A stretch of DNA of 64,000 bases, taken from positions 26,659,398 through 26,723,397 of the forward strand of contig NC_092577.1 in NCBI RefSeq assembly GCF_037975245.1, given 5' to 3'. This DNA is from Apostichopus japonicus (taxonomy: Eukaryota; Echinodermata; Holothuroidea; Aspidochirotida; Stichopodidae). Made by a program: the position numbers and the translations under genes. Shown here in pieces: positions 14,631 to 28,773 of this stretch (position 1 is the first letter of the stretch; the number at the start of each line of letters is the position of its first letter). A model generated the notes under the pieces. The model ran no database searches. It was not told the DNA's origin and saw only the letters and a list, made by a program, of their open reading frames with translations.

Positions 14631-14900
14631 TTGATCGGTAGCGCACAATCGATTTATCGGTATCGCACATTCCATTTATTGGCACTGCACATCCGATTTA
14701 TCGGTATCGCACATTCGATTTATCGCTACCGCACATTCGATTTATCGGTACCGCACATTCGATTTATCGGTACCGCACAATCGATTTATCGGTACCGCAC
14801 ATTCCATTTATCGGTATCGTACGTTCGATTTATCGTTTTCGCACGTTCGATTTATCGATACCGCACATTCGATTTATCGGTCCCGCACAATCGATTTATA
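14631..14900 (+). repeat. Marker block, 5' part only
   Basis: Matches the block up to atttataccgcac and then switches to the attctatttatcggtaccgc path, so the 3' half is replaced. The same recombinant junction recurs near 10,460, 16,770, 19,450, 21,515, 28,340, 31,025, 39,995, 42,675, 44,815 and 47,500. Confidence 0.78.
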
Positions 14901-15332
14901 CCGCACATTCTATTTATCGGTACCGCAATATCGATTTATCGGTATCGCACATTCGATTTATCGGTACCGCACATTCGATTTATCGGTATCGCAATATCGA
15001 TTTATCGGTACCGCACATTCGATTTATCGGTATCGCAAATTCGGATAAATAGGTATCGCACATTCGATTAAACGGTATCGCACATTCGATTTATCGGTAT
15101 CGCAAATTCGGATAAATAGGTATCGCACATTCGATTAAACGGTATCGCACATTCGATTTATCGGTACCGCAATATCGATTTATCGGTATCGCACATTCTA
15201 TTTATCGGTATCGTACATTCGAATTACCGATATCGCACATTCCATTTATCGGCACCGCACATTCGATTTATCGGTACCGCACATTCTATTTATCGGTATC
15301 GCACAATCGATTAATCGGTCTCGTACATTCGA

Positions 15333-15992
15333 TTGATCGGTAGCGCACAATCGATTTATCGGTATCGCACATTCCATTTATTGGCACTGCACATCCGATT
15401 TATCGGTATCGCACATTCGATTTATCGCTACCGCACATTCGATTTATCGGTACCGCACATTCGATTTATCGGTACCGCACAATCGATTTATCGGTACCGC
15501 ACATTCCATTTATCGGTATCGTACGTTCGATTTATCGTTTTCGCACGTTCGATTTATCGATACCGCACATTCGATTTATCGGTCCCGCACAATCGATTTA
15601 TACCGCACATTCGACTTATCGGTATCGTAAATTTAATTATCGGTATCGCGCATTCGATTTATCGGTATCGCACCTTCGATTTATGGGTCCCGCACAATCG
15701 ATTTATAGGTATCACAATATCGATTAATCGGTCTCGCACATTCGAATTATCGGTACCGCACTTTCGATTTATTGGTACCGCATATTCGATTTTTCGTTTT
15801 CGCACGTTCGATTTATCGGTACCGCACATTCGATTTATCGGTCCCACACAATCTATTTATCAGTACCGCACATTCGATTTATCGGTAACGCACATTCGAT
15901 TTATCGTTTCGCACGTTCGATTTATCGATACCGCACATTCGATTTATCGGTATCGCACATTCGGATAAATAGGTATCTCACATTCGATTAAA
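15333..15992 (+). repeat. 660-bp marker block with a 1-bp deletion
   Basis: Opens super-unit 1. One T is missing in the second tcgttttcgc word (about 15,905) and cgcacattcgg replaces cgcaaattcgg. The latter variant is shared with the blocks opening iterations 2 and 3. Confidence 0.85.
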
Positions 15993-17199
15993 CGGTATCG
16001 CACATTCGATTTATCGGTACCACAAATTCGATTAATCGGTATCGCACATTCGATTAAACGGTTTCGCACATTCGATTTATCGGTAACGCACTTTCGATTT
16101 ATCGGTCCCGCACATTCGATTTATCGGTACCGCACATTCTATTTATCGGTATCGCACAATCGATTAATAGGTCTCGCACGTTCGATTTATCGGTATCGCA
16201 CATTCCATTATTGGTATCGCACATTCGATTTATCGGTATCGTGAATTCGATTTATCGGTACCGCACATTCGATTTATCGGTACCGCAATAACGATTTATC
16301 GGTATGGCACATTCGATTTATCGGTACGGTACCACAAATTCTATTTATCGGTATCGCAAATTCGATTAATCGGTATCGCACATTCGATTAAACGGTATCG
16401 CACATTCGATTTATCGGTAACAAACGTTCGATTTATCGGCACCGCACATTCGATTTATCGGCACCGCACATTCGATTTATCCGTACCGCACATTCGATTT
16501 ATCGGCACCGCACTTTCGATTTATCGGTACCGCACATTCAATTAATCAGTATCGCAAATTCGATTAATCGGTATTGCACATTCGATTAAACGGTATCGCA
16601 CATTCGATTTATCGGTACCGCACATTCGATTTATCGGTACCGCACAATCGATTTATCGGTACCGCACGTTCCATTTATCGGTATCGTACGTTCGATTTAT
16701 CGTTTTCGCACGTTCGATTTATCGATACCGCACATTCGATTTATCGGTCCCGCACAATCGATTTATACCGCACATTCTATTTATCGGTACCGCATATTCG
16801 ATTTATCGGTATCGCACCTTCGATTTATCGGTACCGCACATTCGATTTATCGGTATCGCAATATCGATTTATCGGTACCGCACATTCGATTTATCGGTAT
16901 CGCAAATTCGGATAAATAGGTATCGCACATTCGATTAAACGGTATCGCACATTCGATTTATCGGTATCGCAAATTCGGATAAATAGGTATCGCACATTCG
17001 ATTAAACGGTATCGCACATTCGATTTATCGGTACCGCAATATCGATTTATCGGTATCGCACATTCTATTTATCGGTATCGTACATTCGAATTACCGATAT
17101 CGCACATTCCATTTATCGGCACCGCACATTCGATTTATCGGTACCGCACATTCTATTTATCGGTATCGCACAATCGATTAATCGGTCTCGTACATTCGA

Positions 17200-17859
17200 T
17201 TGATCGGTAGCGCACAATCGATTTATCGGTATCGCACATTCCATTTATTGGCACTGCACATCCGATTTATCGGTATCGCACATTCGATTTATCGGTACCG
17301 CACATTCGATTTATCGGTACCGCACATTCGATTTATCGGTACCGCACAATCGATTTATCGGTACCGCACATTCCATTTATCGGTATCGTACGTTCGATTT
17401 ATCGTTTTCGCACGTTCGATTTATCGATACCGCACATTCGATTTATCGGTCCCGCACAATCGATTTATACCGCACATTCGACTTATCTTTATCGTAAATT
17501 TAATTATCGGTATCGCGCATTCGATTTATCGGTATCGCACCTTCGATTTATGGGTCCCGCACAATCGATTTATAGGTATCACAATATCGATTAATCGGTC
17601 TCGCACATTCGAATTATCGGTACCGCACTTTCGATTTATTGGTACCGCATATTCGATTTTTCGTTTTCGCACCTTCGATTTATCGGTACCGCACATTCGA
17701 TTTATCGGTCCCACACAATCTATTTATCAGTACCGCACATTCGATTTATCGGTAACGCACATTCGATTTATCGTTTTCGCACGTTCGATTTATCGATACC
17801 GCACATTCGATTTATCGGTATCGCAAATTCGGATAAATAGGTATCGCACATTCGATTAA
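17200..17859 (+). repeat. 660-bp marker block, ttatctttatcg subtype
   Basis: Carries ttatctttatcg at about 17,484 in place of ttatcggtatcg. This signature is shared with the blocks at 28,774, 40,427 and 45,249. It also has the ttttcgcacc change. Confidence 0.86.
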
Positions 17860-18125
17860 ACGGTATCGCACATTCGATTTATCGGTACCACAAATTCGAT
17901 TAATCGGTATCGCACATTCGATTAAACGGTTTCGCACATTCGATTTATCGGTAACAAACGTTCGATTTATCGGTACCGCAGTTTCGATTTATCGGCACCG
18001 CACATTCTATTTATCGGTACCGCAATATCGATTTATCGGTATCGCACATTCGATTTATCGGTACCGCACATTCGATTTATCGGTATCGCAATATCGATTT
18101 ATCGGTACCGCAATATCGATTTATT

Positions 18126-18476
18126 GGTATCGCGCATTCGATTTATCGGTATCGCACCTTCGATTTATGGGTCCCGCACAATCGATTTATAGGTATCACA
18201 ATATCGATTAATCGGTCTCGCACATTCGAATTATCGGTACCGCACTTTCGATTTATTGGTACCGCATATTCGATTTTTCGTTTTCGCACGTTCGATTTAT
18301 CGGTACCGCACATTCGATTTATCGGTCCCACACAATCTATTTATCAGTACCGCACATTCGATTTATCGGTAACGCACATTCGATTTATCGTTTTCGCACG
18401 TTCGATTTATCGATACCGCACATTCGATTTATCGGTATCGCAAATTCGGATAAATAGGTATCGCACATTCGATTAA
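18126..18476 (+). repeat. Marker block, 3' half only
   Basis: Joined to a ttattggtatcgcgc monomer at its 5' end, so only the half from gcgcattcg onward is present. Equivalent half-blocks lie at about 29,700, 41,353 and 46,175. Confidence 0.8.
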
Positions 18477-20209
18477 ACGGTATCGCACATTCGATTTATC
18501 GGTACCACAAATTCGATTAATCGGTATCGCACATTCGATTAAACGGTTTCGCACATTCGATTTATCGGTAACAAACGTTCGATTTATCGGTACCGCAGTT
18601 TCGATTTATCGGCACCGCACATTCTATTTATCGGTACCGCAATATCGATTTATCGGTATCGCACATTCGATTTATCGGTACCGCACATTCGATTTATCGG
18701 TATCGCAATATCGATTTATCGGTACCGCAATATCGATTTATTGGTATGGCACATTCGATTTATCGGTACGGTACCGCAAATTCTATTTATCGGTATCGCA
18801 AATTCGATTAATCGGTATCGCACATTCGATTAAACGGTATCGCACATTCGATTTATCGGTAACAAACGTTCGATTTATCGGTACCGCACATTCGATTTAT
18901 CGGCACCGCACATTCGATTTATCGGTAACAAACGTTCGATTTATCGGTACCGCACATTCGATTTATCGGCACCGCACATTCGATTTATCGGTACCACAAT
19001 ATCGATTTATCGGTATCGCACATACGATTTATCGGTACCGCACATTCGATTTATCGGTACCGCACATTCGATTTATCGGTATCGCACATTCGATTTATCG
19101 TTTTCGCACGTTCGATTTATCGATACCGCACATTCGATTTATCGGTATCGCACGTTCGATTTATCGATACCGCACATTCGATTTATCGGTATCGCACATT
19201 CGATTTATCGGTATCGCAAATTCGGATAAATAGGTATCGCACATTCGATTAAACGGTATCGCACATTCGATTTATCGGTACCACAAATTCGATTAATCGG
19301 TATCGCACATTCGATTAAACGGTATCGCACATTCGATTTATCGGTAACAAACGTTCGATTTATCGGTATCGTAAATTTAATAATCGGTATCGCGCATTCG
19401 ATTTATCGATACCGCACATTCGATTTATCGGTCCCGCACAATCGATTTATACCGCACATTCTATTTATCGGTACCGCAATATCGATTTATCGGTATCGCA
19501 CATTCGATTTATCGGTACCGCACATTCGATTTATCGGTATCGCAATATCGATTTATCGGTACCGCACATTCGATTTATCGGTATCGCAAATTCGGATAAA
19601 TAGGTATCGCACATTCGATTAAACGGTATCGCACATTCGATTTATCGGTATCGCAAATTCGGATAAATAGGTATCGCACATTCGATTAAACGGTATCGCA
19701 CATTCGATTTATCGGTACCGCAATATCGATTTATCGGTATCGCACATTCTATTTATCGGTATCGTACATTCGAATTACCGATATCGCACATTCCATTTAT
19801 CGGCACCGCACATTCGATTTATCGGTACCGCACATTCTATTTATCGGTATCGCACAATCGATTAATCGGTCTCGTACATTCGATTGATCGGTAGCGCACA
19901 ATCGATTTATCGGTATCGCACATTCCATTTATTGGCACTGCACATCCGATTTATCGGTATCGCACATTCGATTTATCGCTACCGCACATTCGATTTATCG
20001 GTACCGCACATTCGATTTATCGGTACCGCACAATCGATTTATCGGTACCGCACATTCCATTTATCGGTATCGTACGTTCGATTTATCGTTTTCGCACGTT
20101 CGATTTATCGATACCGCACATTCGATTTATCGGTCCCGCACAATCGATTTATACCGCACATTCGACTTATCGGTATCGTAAATTTAATTATCGGTATCGC
20201 GCATTCGAT
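18143..20209 (+). repeat. 2,067-bp higher-order repeat, copy 1
   Basis: About 94 monomers. The rare monomer catacgattt at 19,021 recurs at 21,088 and 23,155, each 2,067 bp apart; the atgggtcccgc-containing segment recurs at 18,143, 20,210 and 22,277. This first copy has the tatcgg form where later copies have taacgg. Confidence 0.88.
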
Positions 20210-20543
20210 TTAACGGTATCGCACCTTCGATTTATGGGTCCCGCACAATCGATTTATAGGTATCACAATATCGATTAATCGGTCTCGCACATTCGAATTA
20301 TCGGTACCGCACTTCCGATTTATTGGTACCGCATATTCGATTTTTCGTTTTCGCACGTTCGATTTATCGGTACCGCACATTCGATTTATCGGTCCCACAC
20401 AATCTATTTATCAGTACCGCACATTCGATTTATCGGTAACGCACATTCGATTTATCGTTTTCGCACGTTCGATTTATCGATACCGCACATTCGATTTATC
20501 GGTATCGCAAATTCGGATAAATAGGTATCGCACATTCGATTAA
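19884..20543 (+). repeat. 660-bp marker block, taacgg subtype
   Basis: Has gatttaacggtatcgcacc and cttccgattt. The taa stops the sense frame after 109 codons. This shared change marks a clonal subfamily with the blocks at 21,951, 31,458, 33,109, 35,227, 43,044 and 47,866. Confidence 0.86.
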
Positions 20544-22276
20544 ACGGTATCGCACATTCGATTTATCGGTACCACAAATTCGATTAATCGGTATCGCACA
20601 TTCGATTAAACGGTTTCGCACATTCGATTTATCGGTAACAAACGTTCGATTTATCGGTACCGCACATTCGATTTATCGGCACCGCACATTCTATTTATCG
20701 GTACCGAAATATCGATTTATCGGTATCGCACATTCGATTTATCGGTACCGCACATTCGATTTATCGGTATCGCAATATCGATTTATCGGTACCGCAATAT
20801 CGATTTATTGGTATGGCACATTCGATTTATCGGTACGGTACCGCAAATTCTATTTATCGGTATCGCAAATTCGATTAATCGGTATCGCACATTCGATTAA
20901 ACGGTATCGCACATTCGATTTATCGGTAACAAACGTTCGATTTATCGGTACCGCACATTCGATTTATCGGCACCGCACATTCGATTTATCGGTAACAAAC
21001 GTTCGATTTATCGGTACCGCACATTCGATTTATCGGCACCGCACATTCGATTTATCGGTACCACAATATCGATTTATCGGTATCGCACATACGATTTATC
21101 GGTACCGCACATTCGATTTATCGGTACCGCACATTCGATTTATCGGTATCGCACATTCGATTTATCGTTTTCGCACGTTCGATTTATCGATACCGCACAT
21201 TCGATTTATCGGTATCGCACGTTCGATTTATCGATACCGCACATTCGATTTATCGGTATCGCACATTCGATTTATCGGTATCGCAAATTCGGATAAATAG
21301 GTATCGCACATTCGATTAAACGGTATCGCACATTCGATTTATCGGTACCACAAATTCGATTAATCGGTATCGCACATTCGATTAAACGGTATCGCACATT
21401 CGATTTATCGGTAACAAACGTTCGATTTATCGGTATCGTAAATTTAATAATCGGTATCGCGCATTCGATTTATCGATACCGCACATTCGATTTATCGGTC
21501 CCGCACAATCGATTTATACCGCACATTCTATTTATCGGTACCGCAATATCGATTTATCGGTATCGCACATTCGATTTATCGGTACCGCACATTCGATTTA
21601 TCGGTATCGCAATATCGATTTATCGGTACCGCACATTCGATTTATCGGTATCGCAAATTCGGATAAATAGGTATCGCACATTCGATTAAACGGTATCGCA
21701 CATTCGATTTATCGGTATCGCAAATTCGGATAAATAGGTATCGCACATTCGATTAAACGGTATCGCACATTCGATTTATCGGTACCGCAATATCGATTTA
21801 TCGGTATCGCACATTCTATTTATCGGTATCGTACATTCGAATTACCGATATCGCACATTCCATTTATCGGCACCGCACATTCGATTTATCGGTACCGCAC
21901 ATTCTATTTATCGGTATCGCACAATCGATTAATCGGTCTCGTACATTCGATTGATCGGTAGCGCACAATCGATTTATCGGTATCGCACATTCCATTTATT
22001 GGCACTGCACATCCGATTTATCGGTATCGCACATTCGATTTATCGCTACCGCACATTCGATTTATCGGTACCGCACATTCGATTTATCGGTACCGCACAA
22101 TCGATTTATCGGTACCGCACATTCCATTTATCGGTATCGTACGTTCGATTTATCGTTTTCGCACGTTCGATTTATCGATACCGCACATTCGATTTATCGG
22201 TCCCGCACAATCGATTTATACCGCACATTCGACTTATCGGTATCGTAAATTTAATTATCGGTATCGCGCATTCGAT
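20210..22276 (+). repeat. 2,067-bp higher-order repeat, copy 2
   Basis: Corresponds base for base by landmarks with the preceding copy, including two consecutive 67-bp cggataaatagg trimers near 21,650-21,780. It contains the marker block subtype with a taacgg monomer and a cttccgattt monomer. Confidence 0.88.
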
Positions 22277-22610
22277 TTAACGGTATCGCACCTTCGATTT
22301 ATGGGTCCCGCACAATCGATTTATAGGTATCACAATATCGATTAATCGGTCTCGCACATTCGAATTATCGGTACCGCACTTCCGATTTATTGGTACCGCA
22401 TATTCGATTTTTCGTTTTCGCACGTTCGATTTATCGGTACCGCACATTCGATTTATCGGTCCCACACAATCTATTTATCAGTACCGCACATTCGATTTAT
22501 CGGTAACGCACATTCGATTTATCGTTTTCGCACGTTCGATTTATCGATACCGCACATTCGATTTATCGGTATCGCAAATTCGGATAAATAGGTATCGCAC
22601 ATTCGATTAA
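21951..22610 (+). repeat. 660-bp marker block, taacgg subtype
   Basis: Copy lying 2,067 bp after the previous member of the subtype, with the same two diagnostic changes. Confidence 0.86.
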
Positions 22611-23537
22611 ACGGTATCGCACATTCGATTTATCGGTACCACAAATTCGATTAATCGGTATCGCACATTCGATTAAACGGTTTCGCACATTCGATTTATC
22701 GGTAACAAACGTTCGATTTATCGGTACCGCACATTCGATTTATCGGCACCGCACATTCTATTTATCGGTACCGAAATATCGATTTATCGGTATCGCACAT
22801 TCGATTTATCGGTACCGCACATTCGATTTATCGGTATCGCAATATCGATTTATCGGTACCGCAATATCGATTTATTGGTATGGCACATTCGATTTATCGG
22901 TACGGTACCGCAAATTCTATTTATCGGTATCGCAAATTCGATTAATCGGTATCGCACATTCGATTAAACGGTATCGCACATTCGATTTATCGGTAACAAA
23001 CGTTCGATTTATCGGTACCGCACATTCGATTTATCGGCACCGCACATTCGATTTATCGGTAACAAACGTTCGATTTATCGGTACCGCACATTCGATTTAT
23101 CGGCACCGCACATTCGATTTATCGGTACCACAATATCGATTTATCGGTATCGCACATACGATTTATCGGTACCGCACATTCGATTTATCGGTACCGCACA
23201 TTCGATTTATCGGTATCGCACATTCGATTTATCGTTTTCGCACGTTCGATTTATCGATACCGCACATTCGATTTATCGGTATCGCACGTTCGATTTATCG
23301 ATACCGCACATTCGATTTATCGGTATCGCACATTCGATTTATCGGTATCGCAAATTCGGATAAATAGGTATCGCACATTCGATTAAACGGTATCGCACAT
23401 TCGATTTATCGGTACCACAAATTCGATTAATCGGTATCGCACATTCGATTAAACGGTATCGCACATTCGATTAATCGGTAACAAACGTTCGATTTATCGG
23501 TATCGTAAATTTAATAATCGGTATCGCGCATTCGATT
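22277..23537 (+). repeat. 2,067-bp higher-order repeat, partial copy 3
   Basis: Follows the same word order as the preceding two copies up to about 23,537. There copies 1 and 2 continue with atttatcgataccgc, while this copy continues with atttatcggtatcgcacc and enters a different module. Confidence 0.82.
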
Positions 23538-24462
23538 TATCGGTATCGCACCTTCGATTTATCGGTCCCGCACAATCGATTTATAGGTATCGCAATATCG
23601 ATTAATCGGTCTCGCACATTCTATTTATCGGTACCGCACTTTCGATTTATTGGTACCACATATTCGATATTTCGTTTTCGCACGTTCGATTTATCGGTAC
23701 CGCACATTCGATTTATCGGTCCCACACAATCGATTCATCAGTACCGCACATTCGACTTATCGATATCGTAAATTCAATTGATCGGTATCGCGCATTCGAT
23801 TTATCGGTACCGCACATTTGATTTATCGGTACCGCACATTCGATTTATCGGTATCGCATATTCGATTAATCGGTACCGCACATTCGATTTATCGGTACCG
23901 CACATTCGATTTATCGGTATCGCAAATTCGGATAAATAGGTATCGCACATTCGATTAAACGGTATCGCACATTCGATTTATCGGTACCGCAATATCGATT
24001 TATCGGTATCGCGAATTCGATTTATCGGTACCGCACATTCGATTTATCGGTACCGCAATATCGATATATTGGTATCGCACATTCGATTGACCGGTATCGC
24101 ACATTCGATTTATCGGCATCGCACATTCGATTTATCGGTACCGCAATATCGATTTATCGGTATGGCACATTCGATTTATCGGTACGGTACCTCACATCGA
24201 TTTATCGGTATCGCAAATTCGATTAATCGGTATCGCACATTCGATTAAACGGTATCGCACATTCGATTTATCGGTAACGCACATTCGATTTATCGGTATC
24301 GCACTTTCGATTTTTCGTTCCCGCACAATCGATTTATCGGTACCGCACATTCGATTTTTCGTTCCCGCACAATCGATTTATCGGTACCGCACATTCGATT
24401 AATCGGTCTCGCACATTCGATTTATCGGTAGCGCACATTCGATTTATCGGTACCGCACATTC
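22825..24462 (+). repeat. 1,638-bp tandem duplication, copy 1
   Basis: Paired landmarks 1,638 bp apart include catacg (23,155 and 24,793), gcacattcgattaatcggta (23,461 and 25,099) and cgatatcgta (23,761 and 25,399). It holds the rare gattgaccgg, ggcatcgc and ctcacatcg monomers. Confidence 0.82.
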
Positions 24463-26100
24463 GATTTATCGGTATCGCAATATCGATTTATCGGTACCGC
24501 AATATCGATTTATTGGTATGGCACATTCGATTTATCGGTACGGTACCGCAAATTCTATTTATCGGTATCGCAAATTCGATTAATCGGTATCGCACATTCG
24601 ATTAAACGGTATCGCACATTCGATTTATCGGTAACAAACGTTCGATTTATCGGTACCGCACATTCGATTTATCGGCACCGCACATTCGATTTATCGGTAA
24701 CAAACGTTCGATTTATCGGTACCGCACATTCGATTTATCGGCACCGCACATTCGATTTATCGGTACCACAATATCGATTTATCGGTATCGCACATACGAT
24801 TTATCGGTACCGCACATTCGATTTATCGGTACCGCACATTCGATTTATCGGTATCGCACATTCGATTTATCGTTTTCGCACGTTCGATTTATCGATACCG
24901 CACATTCGATTTATCGGTATCGCACGTTCGATTTATCGATACCGCACATTCGATTTATCGGTATCGCACATTCGATTTATCGGTATCGCAAATTCGGATA
25001 AATAGGTATCGCACATTCGATTAAACGGTATCGCACATTCGATTTATCGGTACCACAAATTCGATTAATCGGTATCGCACATTCGATTAAACGGTATCGC
25101 ACATTCGATTAATCGGTAACAAACGTTCGATTTATCGGTATCGTAAATTTAATAATCGGTATCGCGCATTCGATTTATCGGTATCGCACCTTCGATTTAT
25201 CGGTCCCGCACAATCGATTTATAGGTATCGCAATATCGATTAATCGGTCTCGCACATTCTATTTATCGGTACCGCACTTTCGATTTATTGGTACCACATA
25301 TTCGATATTTCGTTTTCGCACGTTCGATTTATCGGTACCGCACATTCGATTTATCGGTCCCACACAATCGATTCATCAGTACCGCACATTCGACTTATCG
25401 ATATCGTAAATTCAATTGATCGGTATCGCGCATTCGATTTATCGGTACCGCACATTTGATTTATCGGTACCGCACATTCGATTTATCGGTATCGCATATT
25501 CGATTAATCGGTACCGCACATTCGATTTATCGGTACCGCACATTCGATTTATCGGTATCGCAAATTCGGATAAATAGGTATCGCACATTCGATTAAACGG
25601 TATCGCACATTCGATTTATCGGTACCGCAATATCGATTTATCGGTATCGCGAATTCGATTTATCGGTACCGCACATTCGATTTATCGGTACCGCAATATC
25701 GATATATTGGTATCGCACATTCGATTGACCGGTATCGCACATTCGATTTATCGGCATCGCACATTCGATTTATCGGTACCGCAATATCGATTTATCGGTA
25801 TGGCACATTCGATTTATCGGTACGGTACCTCACATCGATTTATCGGTATCGCAAATTCGATTAATCGGTATCGCACATTCGATTAAACGGTATCGCACAT
25901 TCGATTTATCGGTAACGCACATTCGATTTATCGGTATCGCACTTTCGATTTTTCGTTCCCGCACAATCGATTTATCGGTACCGCACATTCGATTTTTCGT
26001 TCCCGCACAATCGATTTATCGGTACCGCACATTCGATTAATCGGTCTCGCACATTCGATTTATCGGTAGCGCACATTCGATTTATCGGTACCGCAATATC
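24463..26100 (+). repeat. 1,638-bp tandem duplication, copy 2
   Basis: Second copy. Both copies end with a doubled cgatttttcgttcccgcac element (near 24,308 and 25,946). Iteration 2 has a single version of this module (about 36.8-37.7 kb). Confidence 0.8.
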
Positions 26101-26962
26101 GATTTATCGGTATCGCACATTACATTGATCGGCACCGCACATTCGATTTATCGGTACCGCAATATCGATTTATCGGTCCCGCACAATCGATTTATAGGTA
26201 TCGCAATATCGATTAATCGGTCTCGCACATTCTATTTATCGGTACCGCACTTTCGATTTATTGGTACCACATATTCGATATTTCGTTTTCGCACGTTCGA
26301 TTTATCGGTACCGCACATTCGATTTATCGGTCCCACACAATCGATTCATCAGTACCGCACATTCGACTTATCGATATCGTAAATTCAATTGATCGGTATC
26401 GCGCATTCGAATTATCGGTATCGCACATTCGATTTATCGGCACCGCACATTCGATTTATCGGTACCGAAATATCGATTAATCGGTATCGCACATACGATT
26501 TATCGGTACCGCACATTTGATTTATCGGTACCGCACATTCGATTTATCGGTATCGCACATTCGATTTATCGGTACCGCACATTCGATTTATCGGTACCGC
26601 ACATTCGATTTATCGGTATCGCAATATCGATTTATCGGTACCGCACATTCGATTTATCGGTATCGCAAATTCGGATAAATAGGTATCGCACATTCGATTA
26701 AACGGTATCGCACATTCGATTTATCGGTATCGCAAATTCGGATAAATAGGTATCGCACATTCGATTAAACGGTATCGCACATTCGATTTATCGGTACCGC
26801 AATATCGATTTATCGGTATCGCACATTCTATTTATCGGTATCGTACATTCGATTTACCGATATCGCACATTCCATTTATCGGCACCGCACATTCGATTTA
26901 TCGGTACCGCACATTCTATTTATCGGTATCGCACAATCGATTAATCGGTCTCGTACATTCGA

Positions 26963-27622
26963 TTGATCGGTAGCGCACAATCGATTTATCGGTATCGCAC
27001 ATTCCATTTATTGGCACTGCACATCCGATTTATCGGTATCGCACATTCGATTTATCGCTACCGCACATTCGATTTATCGGTACCGCACATTCGATTTATC
27101 GGTACCGCACAATCGATTTATCGGTACCGCACATTCCATTTATCGGTATCGTACGTTCGATTTATCGTTTTCGCACGTTCGATTTATCGATACCGCACAT
27201 TCGATTTATCGGTCCCGCACAATCGATTTATACCGCACATTCGACTTATCGGTATCGTAAATTTAATTATCGGTATCGCGCATTCGATTTATCGGTATCG
27301 CACCTTCGATTTATGGGTCCCGCACAATCGATTTATAGGTATCACAATATCGATTAATCGGTCTCGCACATTCGAATTATCGGTACCGCACTTTCGATTT
27401 ATTGGTACCGCATATTCGATTTTTCGTTTTCGCACGTTCGATTTATCGGTACCGCACATTCGATTTATCGGTCCCACACAATCTATTTATCAGTACCGCA
27501 CATTCGATTTATCGGTAACGCACATTCGATTTATCGTTTTCGCACGTTCGATTTATCGATACCGCACATTCGATTTATCGGTATCGCACATTCGGATAAA
27601 TAGGTATCGCACATTCGATTAA
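26963..27622 (+). repeat. 660-bp marker block opening iteration 2
   Basis: Has the cgcacattcggataaatagg end variant shared with 15,333 and 38,559. It is preceded by cgatttaccgat instead of cgaattaccgat, also shared with 38,559. Confidence 0.86.
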
Positions 27623-28773
27623 ACGGTATCGCACATTCGATTTATCGGTACCACAAATTCGATTAATCGGTATCGCACATTCGATTAAACGGTATCGCAC
27701 ATTCGATTTATCGGTAACGCACTTTCGATTTATCGGTCCCGCACATTCGATTTATCGGTACCGCACATTCTATTTATCGGTATCGCACAATCGATTAATA
27801 GGTCTCGCACGTTCGATTTATCGGTATCGTGAATTCGATTTATCGGTACCGCACATTCGATTTATCGGTACCGCAATAACGATTTATCGGTATGGCACAT
27901 TCGATTTATCGGTACGGTACCGCAAATTCTATTTATCGGTATCGCAAATTCGATTAATCGGTATCGCACATTCGATTAAACGGTATCGCACATTCGATTT
28001 ATCGGTAACAAACGTTCGATTTATCGGCACCGCACATTCGATTTATCGGCACCGCACATTCGATTTATCCGTACCGCACATTCGATTTATCGGCACCGCA
28101 CTTTCGATTTATCGGTACCGCACATTCAATTAATCAGTATCGCAAATTCGATTAATCGGTATTGCACATTCGATTAAACGGTATCGCACATTCGATTTAT
28201 CGGTACCGCACATTCGATTTATCGGTTTATCGGTACCGCACATTCCATTTATCGGTATCGTACGTTCGATTTATCGTTTTCGCACGTTCGATTTATCGAT
28301 ACCGCACATTCGATTTATCGGTCCCGCACAATCGATTTATACCGCACATTCTATTTATCGGTACCGCAATATCGATTTATCGGTATCGCACATTCGATTT
28401 ATCGGTACCGCACATTCGATTTATCGGTATCGCAATATCGATTTATCGGTACCGCACATTCGATTTATCGGTATCGCAAATTCGGATAAATAGGTATCGC
28501 ACATTCGATTAAACGGTATCGCACATTCGATTTATCGGTATCGCAAATTCGGATAAATAGGTATCGCACATTCGATTAAACGGTATCGCACATTCGATTT
28601 ATCGGTACCGCAATATCGATTTATCGGTATCGCACATTCTATTTATCGGTATCGTACATTCGAATTACCGATATCGCACATTCCATTTATCGGCACCGCA
28701 CATTCGATTTATCGGTACCGCACATTCTATTTATCGGTATCGCACAATCGATTAATCGGTCTCGTACATTCGA

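Larger units (their letters stand above)
15333..26962 (+). repeat. Super-higher-order unit, iteration 1 (11,630 bp)
   Basis: Starts, by convention, at a 660-bp marker block. Ordered landmarks within it: an unusual cgcacattcggataaatagg variant near 15,955; a ggtaacgcactttcg monomer near 16,085; ttatccgtacc near 16,484; attaatcagtatcgc near 16,543; a marker block carrying ttatctttatcg (17,200); a 5'-truncated block (18,126); 2,067-bp repeats (18.1-23.5 kb); two 1,638-bp copies; then an 85-codon frame at 26,125. The same order of private variants recurs at 26,963 and 38,559. Boundaries are arbitrary within the cycle. Confidence 0.8.
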
